Shown piece by piece: positions 51,607-60,705 of a DNA stretch of 64,000 nt. Made by a program: the position numbers and the translations under genes. Below the pieces are notes generated by a model that did no database searches, was not told the origin of the DNA, and was given only the letters and a program-made list of their open reading frames with translations. This DNA is from Litoribrevibacter albus (GTDB lineage Bacteria > Pseudomonadota > Gammaproteobacteria > Pseudomonadales > Litoribrevibacteraceae), in the NCBI RefSeq assembly GCF_030159995.1, contig NZ_BSNM01000014.1:310001-374000 (forward strand), read 5' to 3'. Every line of letters begins with the position of its first letter. Position 1 is the stretch's first letter.

Positions 51607-52785
51607 TTAGAACGAATCCCCAGGAATTCGAACCCAGCCTTCCATCAAGACGCGAGCACTTCGGCTCATAATGGCTTTTTTAGCCAGCCATTGTCCGTTA
51701 CTCATTTCAGCTTCCGCCCCTACTTTTAAAGTTCCAGATGGATGACCAAAAGTCACTGATTGACGCTCTCCCCCGCCGGCTGCAAGGTTTACCAACGTCC
51801 CGGGAATAGCCGCAGCCGTGCCAATAGCGACAGCAGCCGTGCCCATCATCGCATGGTGAAGTTTGCCCATAGACAAGGCTCGAACGACAAGATCAATTTC
51901 GCTTTCGTTAACCGGTTTACCACTTGATGAGGTGTAAGTTTGTGCTTTTCCAACAAAGGCTACTTTAGGCGTATGTTGGCGGGCTGCAGCTTCTGAAATA
52001 TCTTTGATCAATCCCATTTTTACAGCGCCATGAGCACGAATTGTCTCAAAACGTTCCAGAGCAGCAGAATCACCATTAATGGCTTCCTGAAGTTCTGTGC
52101 CGGTATAGCCAATCTCTTCTGCATTCAAGAAAATGGTTGGGATACCTGCGTTGATCATGGTTGCTTTCAATGTCCCTATGCCAGGGATCTCAAGATCATC
52201 CACTAGATTCCCGGTTGGAAACATAGAGCCTTCGCCGTCGGCCGGATCAAGAAATTCAATTTGAACTTCAGCGGCAGGAAAAGTTACACCATCAAGTTCA
52301 AAATCGCCGGTTTCCTGTACTTCACCATTGGTCATAGGTACATGAGCAATGATGGTCTTATTAATGTTGGCCTGCCAAATACGAACAGTGGCAATGCCAT
52401 TCTCAGGCAAACGATCCTGAGCAACTAAACCTTTGCTAATAGCAAACGCACCAACAGCTGCTGATAGGTTGCCACAGTTACCACTCCAATCAACAAAAGG
52501 TTTATCGATCGACACCTGGCCAAATAAGTAATCCACATCGTGATCTGGCTGAGAGCTTTTAGCAAGAATTACGGTTTTACTGGTGCTTGACGTCGCACCA
52601 CCCATACCATCGATTTGTTTGCCATAAGGATCAGGGCTTCCAATAACGCGCTGTAGGATAGCATCACGAGCTGCACCCGGTACTTGAGCTACTTCGGGTA
52701 AATCTTCAACGCTGAAGAATACGCCCTTACTTGTACCACCACGAATGTAGGTCGCAGGAATTTTAATCTGAGGAACTGAAGACAT
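51607..52785 (-). CDS. prpF: PrpF, AcnD-associated isomerase
   Basis: PrpF isomerises methylaconitate and is required when AcnD acts as the 2-methylcitrate dehydratase. The 392-residue protein has family signatures IPATYIRGGTSKGVFF at the N-terminus, DGMGGATSSTSKTVIL and the WSGNCGNLSAAVGAFAI strand, where the key Cys sits. It lies 169 bp downstream of acnD with a stable hairpin in that spacer, and it ends the operon. Confidence 0.96.
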   Translation of the reverse strand: MSSVPQIKIPATYIRGGTSKGVFFSVEDLPEVAQVPGAARDAILQRVIGSPDPYGKQIDGMGGATSSTSKTVILAKSSQPDHDVDYLFGQVSIDKPFVDWSGNCGNLSAAVGAFAISKGLVAQDRLPENGIATVRIWQANINKTIIAHVPMTNGEVQETGDFELDGVTFPAAEVQIEFLDPADGEGSMFPTGNLVDDLEIPGIGTLKATMINAGIPTIFLNAEEIGYTGTELQEAINGDSAALERFETIRAHGAVKMGLIKDISEAAARQHTPKVAFVGKAQTYTSSSGKPVNESEIDLVVRALSMGKLHHAMMGTAAVAIGTAAAIPGTLVNLAAGGGERQSVTFGHPSGTLKVGAEAEMSNGQWLAKKAIMSRSARVLMEGWVRIPGDSF

Positions 52786-52863
52786 AGCTGATTCTCTTGA
52801 AATTACGAACTATTAACAGGCATGAACAGCGACGAACTAACCTCAAGGGAGCATGTAATACTC

Positions 52864-52901
52864 CTTCCGATGATACTGAGGAAACTCAATATCATCGGAG
52901 G
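52864..52901 (-). repeat. Long hairpin between acnD and prpF
   Basis: TCCGATGATA (52866-52875) and TATCATCGGA (52890-52899) form a 10-bp perfect stem; TGAG/CTCA continues it with a GAAA loop after one mismatch. No T-run on either strand. It may stabilise the upstream mRNA. Confidence 0.75.
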
Positions 52902-52954
52902 TATAGCATCGCTTAAACGATTACTGCTAATTAAACATTACTGTTGATTGAGCT

Positions 52955-55540
52955 TTATTGTTTATTAAGAAAATCCTTGGCAAAGCGCTGTAATACACCG
53001 CCAGCTTCGTAAACAGTAACTTCTTCCGCAGTATCCAAGCGGCACGTCACAGGCACTTCAACACGTTCACCGTCTTTACGATTGATGATTAAGGTAAGAT
53101 CAGCACGAGGCTTGATATCACCAATCACATCGTAGGTTTCAGTACCATCAATGCCGTAAGTCTCACGAGTATCGCCAGCTTTAAACTCAAGCGGAAGTAC
53201 ACCCATGCCAACCAGGTTGGTACGGTGAATACGCTCGAAGCCTTCAGCAACAATGGCTTGCACGCCTGCAAGACGAACACCTTTCGCCGCCCAGTCACGA
53301 GAAGAACCCTGACCGTAATCCGCACCAGCAACGATGATCAATGGCTGCTCACGGTTCATGTAGGTTTCAATTGCTTCCCACATGCGCATTTGCTGACCTT
53401 CAGGTTCAACACGAGCAAGCGAACCTTGAATCACCTCTCCATTCTCATCACGACACATTTCGTTCAACAATTTAGGGTTAGCGAACGTTGCACGTTGAGC
53501 GGTTAAGTGATCGCCACGGTGCGTTGCATAAGAGTTGAAGTCTTCTTCCGGTAGGCCCATTTTCGCCAGGTATTCACCTGCAGCGCTTGAAGCAAGAATC
53601 GCATTTGAAGGAGACAAGTGATCGGTAGTGATGTTGTCACCTAATACGGCTAATGGACGCATACCTTTCAGAGCTCGTTCACCTGCCAAAGCACCTTCCC
53701 AGTAAGGAGGACGACGGATATAGGTACTCATCTCGCGCCAGTCGTATAGTGGGCTTTCTGCTTCTTCAATCGCACCTAGATCAAACATAGGAATGTAGAC
53801 TTGATTGAACTGCTCTGGCTTCACGTGTTGGTTAACGATCTCATCGATTTCTTCATCGCTTGGCCACAAGTCTTTCAATGTAATTGGGTTACCTTGCTCG
53901 TCTGTTCCTAATGCATCCTGTTCGATGTCAAAACGAACCGTGCCCGCGATAGCATACGCAACAACCAACGGTGGAGACGCCAGGAAAGCTTGCTTCGCAT
54001 ACGGATGGATTCGACCATCGAAGTTACGGTTACCAGAAAGCACCGCTGTAGCGTAAAGATCACGATCAATGATCTCTTGCTGAATCTTAGGATCAAGCGC
54101 ACCACTCATACCGTTACAGGTAGTACAAGCGTAGGCTACGATTCCGAAACCTAGCTTTTCCAGTTCAGGAAGTAGACCAGACTCTTCAAGATACAGTTTG
54201 GCAACTTTTGAACCAGGAGCAAACGACGTCTTAACCCACGGCTTGCGAATTAAACCAAGTTCATTCGCTTTCTTAGCAACAAGACCAGCTGCAACCACGT
54301 TTCTTGGGTTACTGGTGTTGGTACATGAAGTAATGGCAGCGATGATCACTGCACCGTCCGGCATTTCACCTTCTTTCTCTTCCCACTCACCAGCAATACC
54401 GCGTGCAGCAAGATCAGATGTTGGAAGACGTCGATGAGGGTTTGATGGGCCAGCCATGTTGCGAACAACGCTGGATAGATCAAACTCAAGTACGCGCTCG
54501 TATTCAGCTTCCTCTAGACTGTCTGCCCATAGACCGGTTTCTTTTGCGTATTGCTCAACCAAGGCAACCTGCTCTGGTTCGCGACCAGTCAGCTTCAAGT
54601 AATCAATGGTCTGCTCGTCGATGTAGAACATTGCTGCCGTAGCACCGTATTCTGGCGTCATGTTCGAGATGGTGGCACGGTCGCCAATACTCAAGTCACG
54701 AGCGCCTTCTCCGAAGAATTCAAGATAAGAAGAAACAACACGCTCTTGTCTCAAGAATTCAGTAATCGCCAATACGATATCGGTTGCAGTGATACCCGGT
54801 TGACGCTTACCAGTCAGGCGAACACCTACAATGTCAGGAAGACGCATCATAGACGGGCGGCCCAACATTACGGTTTCAGCTTCTAAACCACCCACACCAA
54901 TTGCAATCACACCTAGTGCGTCAACGTGTGGCGTGTGGCTGTCCGTACCGACGCAGGTATCAGGATAAGCGACACCGTCACGCGCCTGAATCACTGGAGA
55001 CATTTTCTCCAGGTTAATCTGGTGCATGATGCCGTTACCGGCAGGAATCACATCAACGTTTTTGAATGCAGTTTTAGTCCACTCGATGAAATGGAAACGG
55101 TCTTCGTTTCGACGGTTTTCAATTGCACGGTTTTTCTCAAAGGCATCTGGGTCAAAACCAGCGTGTTCTACTGCCAAAGAGTGGTCTACGATCAACTGAG
55201 TTGGAACCACCGGGTTCACTTGAGATGGATCACCACCCTGCTCTGCGATGGCATCACGAAGACCAGCAAGGTCAACCAATGCTGTTTGCCCCAAAATGTC
55301 ATGACACACAACTCGCGCTGGATACCAAGGGAAGTCGAGATCACGCTTACGCTCAATGAGCTGCTTCAATGAATCTGTTAACGCTTCAGGCTCGCAACGA
55401 CGAACCAATTGCTCAGCCAGAATACGAGATGTATACGGAAGTTTTTCATACGCATCAGGCTGAATGTCATTCACTGCAGCGCGCGTATCGAAATAATCTA
55501 AATTAGAGCCTTCAAGAGACTTACGGTATTGAGAATTCAT
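52955..55540 (-). CDS. acnD: AcnD, Fe-S 2-methylcitrate dehydratase
   Basis: AcnD is the aconitase-type dehydratase of the methylcitrate cycle, working with PrpF in place of PrpD. Length is 861 residues. The 4Fe-4S ligands are visible: the first Cys in AAITSCTNTSNP and the CxxC pair in ACTTCNG. The swivel domain at the C-terminus begins near GDNITTDHLSPSN and includes GADYGQGSSRDWAAKG. It lies between prpC (121 bp upstream) and prpF in the minus-strand operon, which is why I call it AcnD and not housekeeping AcnA. Confidence 0.96.
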   Translation of the reverse strand: MNSQYRKSLEGSNLDYFDTRAAVNDIQPDAYEKLPYTSRILAEQLVRRCEPEALTDSLKQLIERKRDLDFPWYPARVVCHDILGQTALVDLAGLRDAIAEQGGDPSQVNPVVPTQLIVDHSLAVEHAGFDPDAFEKNRAIENRRNEDRFHFIEWTKTAFKNVDVIPAGNGIMHQINLEKMSPVIQARDGVAYPDTCVGTDSHTPHVDALGVIAIGVGGLEAETVMLGRPSMMRLPDIVGVRLTGKRQPGITATDIVLAITEFLRQERVVSSYLEFFGEGARDLSIGDRATISNMTPEYGATAAMFYIDEQTIDYLKLTGREPEQVALVEQYAKETGLWADSLEEAEYERVLEFDLSSVVRNMAGPSNPHRRLPTSDLAARGIAGEWEEKEGEMPDGAVIIAAITSCTNTSNPRNVVAAGLVAKKANELGLIRKPWVKTSFAPGSKVAKLYLEESGLLPELEKLGFGIVAYACTTCNGMSGALDPKIQQEIIDRDLYATAVLSGNRNFDGRIHPYAKQAFLASPPLVVAYAIAGTVRFDIEQDALGTDEQGNPITLKDLWPSDEEIDEIVNQHVKPEQFNQVYIPMFDLGAIEEAESPLYDWREMSTYIRRPPYWEGALAGERALKGMRPLAVLGDNITTDHLSPSNAILASSAAGEYLAKMGLPEEDFNSYATHRGDHLTAQRATFANPKLLNEMCRDENGEVIQGSLARVEPEGQQMRMWEAIETYMNREQPLIIVAGADYGQGSSRDWAAKGVRLAGVQAIVAEGFERIHRTNLVGMGVLPLEFKAGDTRETYGIDGTETYDVIGDIKPRADLTLIINRKDGERVEVPVTCRLDTAEEVTVYEAGGVLQRFAKDFLNKQ

Positions 55541-55567
55541 GGTTGTTCCATATATTTCTTTATAAAT

Positions 55568-55649
55568 ACGTTCTTTATTAAGTACGTTCTTTAAAAGAAC
55601 GATTCAAGCTAATCAGCTTGGGAGCCACAGTTACAGTTGTGACTCCAGA
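55568..55649 (-). repeat. Direct repeat, palindrome and hairpin in the prpC-acnD spacer
   Basis: ACGTTCTTTA occurs twice (55568-55577 and 55583-55592), and the second copy forms an odd-length palindrome CGTTCTTT-a-AAAGAACG (55584-55600). A hairpin follows, GGAG/CTCC with CACA/TGTG inside, at 55621-55646. The function is unclear; it may be intercistronic RNA structure. Confidence 0.5.
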
Positions 55650-55661
55650 AAAATGAGAAGA

Positions 55662-56786
55662 CTATCGGTTCTCGATAGCAACCCACTCAGCCGACTCAGG
55701 GCCAGTGTAATCAGCACTTGGACGAATGATACGGTTGTTCGCACGTTGCTCTTTAACGTGCGCCGTCCAGCCTGTTACACGCGACATCACGAAAATCGGC
55801 GTGAACAATTTCGTTGGGATACCCATGAAGTTATATGCAGACGCATGGAAGAAGTCCGCATTACAGAACAATTTCTTCTCACGCCACATCACTTCTTCAC
55901 AGCGAACAGACACTGGATAAAGAACGGTGTCACCTACTTCTTCTGCAAGCTTCTCTGACCATTCTTTAATGATTACGTTACGAGGATCAGATTCGCGGTA
56001 GATCGCATGACCGAAGCCCATGATCTTTTCTTTGCGAGCCAACATACCCATCAAGCCTTCTTCCGCTTCGTCAGCCGTCTTGAAGCGCTCGATCAGTTCC
56101 ATCGCTGCTTCGTTGGCACCACCGTGAAGAGGACCACGAAGTGAACCGATCGCACCAGTTACGCAGCTGTGAATGTCTGACAAAGTAGAAGCACAAACAC
56201 GCGCGGTGAAGGTAGACGCATTGAACTCATGCTCTGCATAAAGAATCAAAGACACGTGCATTACTTTTTCATGTAGCTCAGATGGTTTCTTGCCATGCAG
56301 CATGTGCAGGAAGTGAGCACCGATTGAATCTTCATCTGTATTCGTTTCAATTCGAACGCCATCATGACTGAAGCGATACCAGTAACAAATAATGGCTGGG
56401 AACAAGGCCAACATACGATCGATTTTGTCGTCTTGCTCTGAGAAATCTTTCTCTTCTTCAAGGTTGCCCAGCATGGAACAACCGGTACGCATTACGTCCA
56501 TTGGATGAGCATCTGCTGGAATCAATTCCAAAACACTTTTTAAAGCTTCTGGCATCTCACGCAGTGATTTAAGTTTGGCTTTGTATTCTGCTAACTCTTG
56601 TTCCGTCGGTAAATGACCTCGGAGCAGTAAATGGGCTACTTCCTCAAACTGTGCATTTGTTGCCAAGTCTGTGATGTCGTAGCCACGATACGTTAGACCA
56701 GCACCTGTTTTACCTACGGTACAAAGTGCTGTTTCACCTGCAACTTGTCCACGAAGACCAGCTCCGCCTAGTTTTTTATCAACCAT
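55662..56786 (-). CDS. prpC: PrpC, 2-methylcitrate synthase
   Basis: PrpC condenses propionyl-CoA with oxaloacetate. At 374 residues it is a type-II citrate-synthase-like enzyme of the methylcitrate kind. Landmarks: LTYRGYDITDLA, the catalytic His region SLRGPLHGGANEAAM, and GFGHAIYRESDPR with the second His and an Arg. The acid is in the later SVRCEEVMW/HASAYNFMGIP segment. The frame extends to a GTG at 56804, but AAAAGGACAG spaced 7 nt supports the ATG at 56786. It follows prpB with a 94-bp spacer that contains an 8-bp hairpin. Confidence 0.96.
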   Translation of the reverse strand: MVDKKLGGAGLRGQVAGETALCTVGKTGAGLTYRGYDITDLATNAQFEEVAHLLLRGHLPTEQELAEYKAKLKSLREMPEALKSVLELIPADAHPMDVMRTGCSMLGNLEEEKDFSEQDDKIDRMLALFPAIICYWYRFSHDGVRIETNTDEDSIGAHFLHMLHGKKPSELHEKVMHVSLILYAEHEFNASTFTARVCASTLSDIHSCVTGAIGSLRGPLHGGANEAAMELIERFKTADEAEEGLMGMLARKEKIMGFGHAIYRESDPRNVIIKEWSEKLAEEVGDTVLYPVSVRCEEVMWREKKLFCNADFFHASAYNFMGIPTKLFTPIFVMSRVTGWTAHVKEQRANNRIIRPSADYTGPESAEWVAIENR

Positions 56787-56857
56787 GATTCTGTCCTTTT
56801 CCACGGCAGCATCTGCTGCATATTTATATACAAATAACTTTAACTAATATCTACAAC

Positions 56858-56876
56858 TATCTAATTTAATTAGATA
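56858..56876 (-). repeat. 8-bp A+T hairpin in the prpB-prpC spacer
   Basis: TATCTAAT (56858-56865) and ATTAGATA (56869-56876) with a TTA loop. It ends 5 bp before the prpB stop. Confidence 0.5.
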
Positions 56877-56880
56877 TTAA

Positions 56881-57774
56881 TTACTTATTCTTACCTTGGG
56901 CAAACAATGCATCCAGTTTTTGCTCGTAATCGTGATAACCCAAGAAATCATAAAGTTCCATACGAGTCTGCATCAGATCAACGACGTCTTTCTGATCACC
57001 CTTCTCAAGGATGTTTTCATACACAGCCAACGCCGCTTTATTCATCGCACGGAATGCACTTAGTGGATACAACACCATGTCAGCACCGGCTTCAGCTAAC
57101 TCCGCACGGTTATACAAAGGGGTCTGACCGAATTCAGTAATATTAGCCAAGATTGGCACATTCAAGGCATCTTTGAATGCACGATAGTGTTCCAACTCAT
57201 TGACTGCCTCAGCAAAAATTCCATCTGCCCCCGCTTCAATACAGGCTTGAGCGCGTTCAATAGCAGCCTCCAAGCCTTCCTGAGCAAATGCGTCAGTACG
57301 GGCCATGATAAAGAAGTTTTCGTCCGTACGAGCGTCTACACACGCTTTAATACGATCTACCATTTCATTTTTGGAAACGATTTCTTTATTTGGACGATGA
57401 CCACAGCGCTTTTGAGCTACCTGATCTTCAATGTGTACAGCAGCCGCGCCTGCTTTTTCCATTTGTTTGATAGTACGATCGATATTGAATGCACCGCCCC
57501 AACCTGTGTCGATGTCTACAAGTAGAGGAAGCTCAGTTGCAGAAGTAATTCTTCTAACGTCTTCGATCACATCGTTCAAGCTGGTCATCCCTAAATCAGG
57601 TAGGCCATAGGAAGCATTAGCTACACCACCACCTGACAAGTAGATTGCCTGGTGACCTACCTTTTCCGCCATTAAAGCTGTGTACGCGTTAATGGTTCCT
57701 ACAACTTGTAGAGGGTTACTTTCTTCAATGGCTTTACGGAACTTGGCGCCCGGAGACAATTTAATTGTCATCAT
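56881..57774 (-). CDS. prpB: PrpB, 2-methylisocitrate lyase
   Basis: PrpB splits 2-methylisocitrate into pyruvate and succinate. The 297-residue protein has the isocitrate-lyase-superfamily catalytic loop KRCGH (122-126) with Cys124, preceded by VHIEDQ, and VDIDTGWGG with the Mg-binding Asp residues near residues 87-93. Length matches E. coli PrpB. Its ATG overlaps the gntR stop by 4 bp (ATGA), so regulator and first enzyme are coupled. Confidence 0.97.
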   Translation of the reverse strand: MMTIKLSPGAKFRKAIEESNPLQVVGTINAYTALMAEKVGHQAIYLSGGGVANASYGLPDLGMTSLNDVIEDVRRITSATELPLLVDIDTGWGGAFNIDRTIKQMEKAGAAAVHIEDQVAQKRCGHRPNKEIVSKNEMVDRIKACVDARTDENFFIMARTDAFAQEGLEAAIERAQACIEAGADGIFAEAVNELEHYRAFKDALNVPILANITEFGQTPLYNRAELAEAGADMVLYPLSAFRAMNKAALAVYENILEKGDQKDVVDLMQTRMELYDFLGYHDYEQKLDALFAQGKNK

Positions 57775-58472
57775 GCTTCTCCTGCGGTGAGTTGATCAAA
57801 ATAAGTTTCCACGGCTTTGCGTGAACGTTGAATATGTTTCTTCATCAGCATTTCAGCCAATTCACCATCTCTGTCCGCAATGGCTTCAACAATGCGTTGA
57901 TGATGGACAAAAGCCTTTTCAGGGTGGCTTGAAATGTTAGTGGTGGATATTGCGCTGAACTGATGGCGGTACATCAAAATTAAGTGATAAAGCTCTTCAC
58001 ACAATAAGTGGATGAGCTTACGATTTTTACTGCCATGAATAATGCAGTAATGAAAATCGAGATCACCTTGCTGTTTGTAGTAAGACGTACCGTCTTTGAA
58101 ATCCTGATCTTGCTGGTGCTTTTGAAGAAGGGCTTGAAGTTGCTCAATCTCGTCTTCTGTCATGTTTTCTGCTGCTAAACGGCAAGCGAGACCTTCGAGG
58201 TTTTCTCTGATTTGATAGAGCTCAATTAACTCTTTATGAGAAAGTGAAACGACTCTTGCCCCCACATTGGGAGCTCTCTCGATTAACCCCCGGGATTCTA
58301 ATCTTGAAATCGCTTCACGTAGCGGCCCCCGACTTACACCATATTTAGAGGCCAAGGCCGACTCAGAAATTTTGGTACCTGGCGCTATATCGCCATTAAC
58401 AATATCTTCCTGGACTTTGGTCAATACCTGATCAGCCAGAGTAAGATTGTTGACAACTGTAGTTAAAGTCAT
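57771..58472 (-). CDS. GntR-family (FCD) regulator of the methylcitrate operon
   Basis: A ~233-residue FCD-subfamily GntR regulator. The wHTH ([25 protein letters not shown]) is in the first 75 residues; the FCD ligand domain follows with metal-binding acidic and His residues (DLDFHYCII and MKKHIQRS). Methylcitrate operons in many gammaproteobacteria are controlled by such GntR proteins. The ORF extends to 58547, but that would place the first residues inside the operator region; the ATG at 58472 is preferred, although its ribosome-binding site is weak. It is the first gene of the operon and overlaps prpB by 4 bp, so autoregulation is likely. Confidence 0.9.
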   Translation of the reverse strand: MTLTTVVNNLTLADQVLTKVQEDIVNGDIAPGTKISESALASKYGVSRGPLREAISRLESRGLIERAPNVGARVVSLSHKELIELYQIRENLEGLACRLAAENMTEDEIEQLQALLQKHQQDQDFKDGTSYYKQQGDLDFHYCIIHGSKNRKLIHLLCEELYHLILMYRHQFSAISTTNISSHPEKAFVHHQRIVEAIADRDGELAEMLMKKHIQRSRKAVETYFDQLTAGEA

Positions 58473-58507
58473 AAGAAAAATGCTACGAATCGGTCTAATG
58501 ATGAGGA

Positions 58508-58535
58508 ATTGTAGACAAAACCACTCTCTTGTCAA
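58508..58535 (-). promoter_or_regulatory. Sigma-70 promoter of the gntR-prpBC-acnD-prpF operon
   Basis: On the minus strand, TTGACA (58530-58535) and TACAAT (58508-58513) are separated by 16 bp, a near-consensus pair. Both hexamers lie inside operator-like palindromes, so binding would block polymerase. Confidence 0.8.
58509..58518. promoter_or_regulatory. Operator-like site 1 over the -10
   Basis: TTGTAGACAA, a near-palindrome of the TTGTnnACAA type expected for FCD GntR regulators, overlapping the -10 hexamer. Confidence 0.65.
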
Positions 58536-58538
58536 CAA
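58529..58538. promoter_or_regulatory. Operator-like site 2 over the -35
   Basis: TTGTCAACAA, same pattern, overlapping the -35. Its centre is 20 bp (about two turns) from site 1. Confidence 0.65.
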
Positions 58539-58590
58539 TAAGAGCAAATCAAGACATTAAAACTGAGAAATATCGAATCTTTCAATACAG

Positions 58591-58602
58591 ATTGTCGACA
58601 AT
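58591..58602. promoter_or_regulatory. Operator-like site 3, perfect palindrome
   Basis: ATTGTCGACAAT is a perfect 12-bp palindrome, the strongest site, centred 63 bp (about six turns) from site 2. It lies upstream of the -35. Confidence 0.75.
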
Positions 58603-58616
58603 TCGGTCACAGACAC

Positions 58617-58650
58617 AAAAAAGCCGGGAGATAAAAACACGTCCCGGCTT
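58617..58650 (-). terminator. Intrinsic terminator of htpG
   Basis: AAGCCGGGA (58621-58629) and TCCCGGCTT (58642-58650) form a 9-bp stem. Reading the minus strand a T-run follows. It lies 28 bp after the htpG stop. Confidence 0.92.
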
Positions 58651-58677
58651 TAAAGGGTTTTAGAAGATGGTATTAAC

Positions 58678-60585
58678 CTACTTCATCAAATCCAATACCA
58701 ATTTGTTCATACGAGCAACATAGCTTGCAGGGTCATCCAATTGACCACCTTCTGCCAATGAAGCCTGATCAAAGATGATCTGCGCCATATCGTTGAAGCG
58801 AGCGTCATCAGACTCATCATTCAAACGCTGAATCAACGGGTGATCGGTATTAATCTCAAGAGATGGTTTAGATTCAGGTAGCTTCTGGCCAGCTGCTTCC
58901 ATCAAGCGACGCATCTGCAGACCCATGTCATATTGCCCAACGACTAAACACGCGGGTGAGTCAGTAAGGCGGTTAGTGACACGCACATCCTGTACCTTCT
59001 CGGTAAGCGCTTCTTTAAGGTGATTAACAAGACTCTCAAAGGTTTTTTCTGCTTCCTCTTTCGCTTTCTTGTCTTCTTCTGTATCCAGAGAATCAAGATC
59101 CAGCTCACCTTTCGCCACGTCAACGATTTGCTTACTGTCGAATTCACTCAAGTGACTCATCAACCACTCATCGACACGGTCTGAAAGCAACAAGACTTCA
59201 ATGCCTTTCTTACGGAACACTTCCAAATGAGGACTGTTCTTAGCTGTGTTATGGTTTTCAGCCACAACGTAGTAAATCTTGTCCTGACCTTCCTGCATAC
59301 GTTCTACGTATTGCTCTAGGCTGTGAGATTGCTCTTGAGCATTATCATGTGTCGTTGCAAAGCGAAGTAGTTTTGCAATTTTCTCTTTGTTGGCAAAATC
59401 TTCACCCGGGCCTTCTTTAAGTACCTGACCAAAGGCTTTCCAGAAGGTAGCGTATTTGTCAGGCTCGTTGTTAGCCAATTTAGACAGCATGTCCAAAACA
59501 CGTTTGGTCAACGCAGTTTTCATAGTGGTAACAGCGCGGTCTTCCTGAAGAATCTCACGAGACACATTCAATGAAAGATCATTAGAATCGATAACACCTT
59601 TGATAAAGCGTAGATACATCGGCAAGAACTGGTCGGCCTTGTCCATAATGAAGACACGCTGAACATACAGTTTTAGGCCACGCGGGGTGTCACGATCCCA
59701 CAGATCAAACGGTGCATTAGTTGGCACATACAGCAGACTGGTGTAATCAAGCTTACCTTCTACCCGGTTATGCGCCCAAGTTAACGGCTGCTCGAAATCA
59801 TGTGAAACATGCTTATAGAATTCTTGATATTCTTCTTCTGAGACTTCTGATTTTGAACGAGTCCAAAGTGCAGTCGCGGTATTGATCGTTTCATCTTTTG
59901 GCTCTTCAGCCTCTTCACCTTCCGCAGGAGGCATAGGCTCAGATTTCATCACGATCGGCATTGAAATATGATCAGAGTATTTTTTAACTAAGCTACGAAG
60001 ACGGAACGAGTCGGCAAATTCATTTTCCTCTTCACGAAGGAATAACGTAATCTCAGTTCCACGATTCTCTTTAGTGATGGTTTCAACGGTGAATTCACCT
60101 TCACCTTCTGAACTCCAGAAAACACCATTTTCAGCAGACTCACCTGCTTTCCGGGTACGAACTTCAACTTTTGAAGCAACGATAAATGCGGAATAGAACC
60201 CCACACCAAACTGACCAATTAACTGGGAGTCTTTCTTCTGATCGCCTGTTAGTTGTTGTAAAAATGAAGAAGTGCCAGACTTGGCAATTGTACCAAGATG
60301 ATCAACAACATCCTGGCGGTTCATACCAATACCATTATCAGCAATCGTGATGGTGTTAGCGTCTTTATCTACCGACAAGTGAATGGCTAACTCACCGTCA
60401 TTTTCATAGAGAGAACTGTCTTCAAGCGCTAAGAAGCGAAGTTTATCGGCAGCATCCGAAGCGTTGGAAATGAGTTCGCGTAAGAAGATTTCTTTATTGC
60501 TGTATAATGAGTGGATCATTAGGTGCAATAATTGTTTCACTTCCGTTTGAAAGCCCAAAGTCTCTTTTTGTGCTTCTACTGACAT
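58678..60585 (-). CDS. htpG: HtpG, Hsp90-family chaperone
   Basis: HtpG is the bacterial Hsp90, an ATP-dependent chaperone in the cytoplasm. The N-terminal GHKL ATPase domain shows LFLREL-like [36 protein letters not shown] and [14 protein letters not shown]. The middle and C-terminal domains follow, with a Glu/Lys-rich linker at ~490-530. At 635 residues it has normal length. GGGGA, spaced 6 nt, precedes the ATG. A heat-shock promoter lies 84-111 bp upstream of the start and a terminator follows, so htpG is monocistronic. Confidence 0.98.
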   Translation of the reverse strand: MSVEAQKETLGFQTEVKQLLHLMIHSLYSNKEIFLRELISNASDAADKLRFLALEDSSLYENDGELAIHLSVDKDANTITIADNGIGMNRQDVVDHLGTIAKSGTSSFLQQLTGDQKKDSQLIGQFGVGFYSAFIVASKVEVRTRKAGESAENGVFWSSEGEGEFTVETITKENRGTEITLFLREEENEFADSFRLRSLVKKYSDHISMPIVMKSEPMPPAEGEEAEEPKDETINTATALWTRSKSEVSEEEYQEFYKHVSHDFEQPLTWAHNRVEGKLDYTSLLYVPTNAPFDLWDRDTPRGLKLYVQRVFIMDKADQFLPMYLRFIKGVIDSNDLSLNVSREILQEDRAVTTMKTALTKRVLDMLSKLANNEPDKYATFWKAFGQVLKEGPGEDFANKEKIAKLLRFATTHDNAQEQSHSLEQYVERMQEGQDKIYYVVAENHNTAKNSPHLEVFRKKGIEVLLLSDRVDEWLMSHLSEFDSKQIVDVAKGELDLDSLDTEEDKKAKEEAEKTFESLVNHLKEALTEKVQDVRVTNRLTDSPACLVVGQYDMGLQMRRLMEAAGQKLPESKPSLEINTDHPLIQRLNDESDDARFNDMAQIIFDQASLAEGGQLDDPASYVARMNKLVLDLMK

Positions 60586-60668
60586 GAGTATCCCCTATTG
60601 TTACTTCTTTTGGTTCAATGTTCACATTTGATCAAGTCGTGGCAAAAACCACATTTTGTTTGATGCTT

Positions 60669-60696
60669 ATGTGGGGATGGATCAGATCATTTCAAG
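60669..60696 (-). promoter_or_regulatory. Sigma-32 (heat-shock) promoter of htpG
   Basis: On the minus strand CTTGAAA (60690-60696) and CCCCACAT (60669-60676) are separated by 13 bp. The sequence nearly matches the RpoH consensus CTTGAAA-N11-16-CCCCATnT. It starts 10 bp after the stop of the upstream gene. Confidence 0.85.
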
Positions 60697-60705
60697 CAAT
60701 AAAAT

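Noticed and set aside
54926-55372. 148-codon + strand frame inside acnD
   Set aside because: It is antisense to a well-conserved gene, with no ribosome-binding site and no sensible composition. Long antisense frames are common over such genes.
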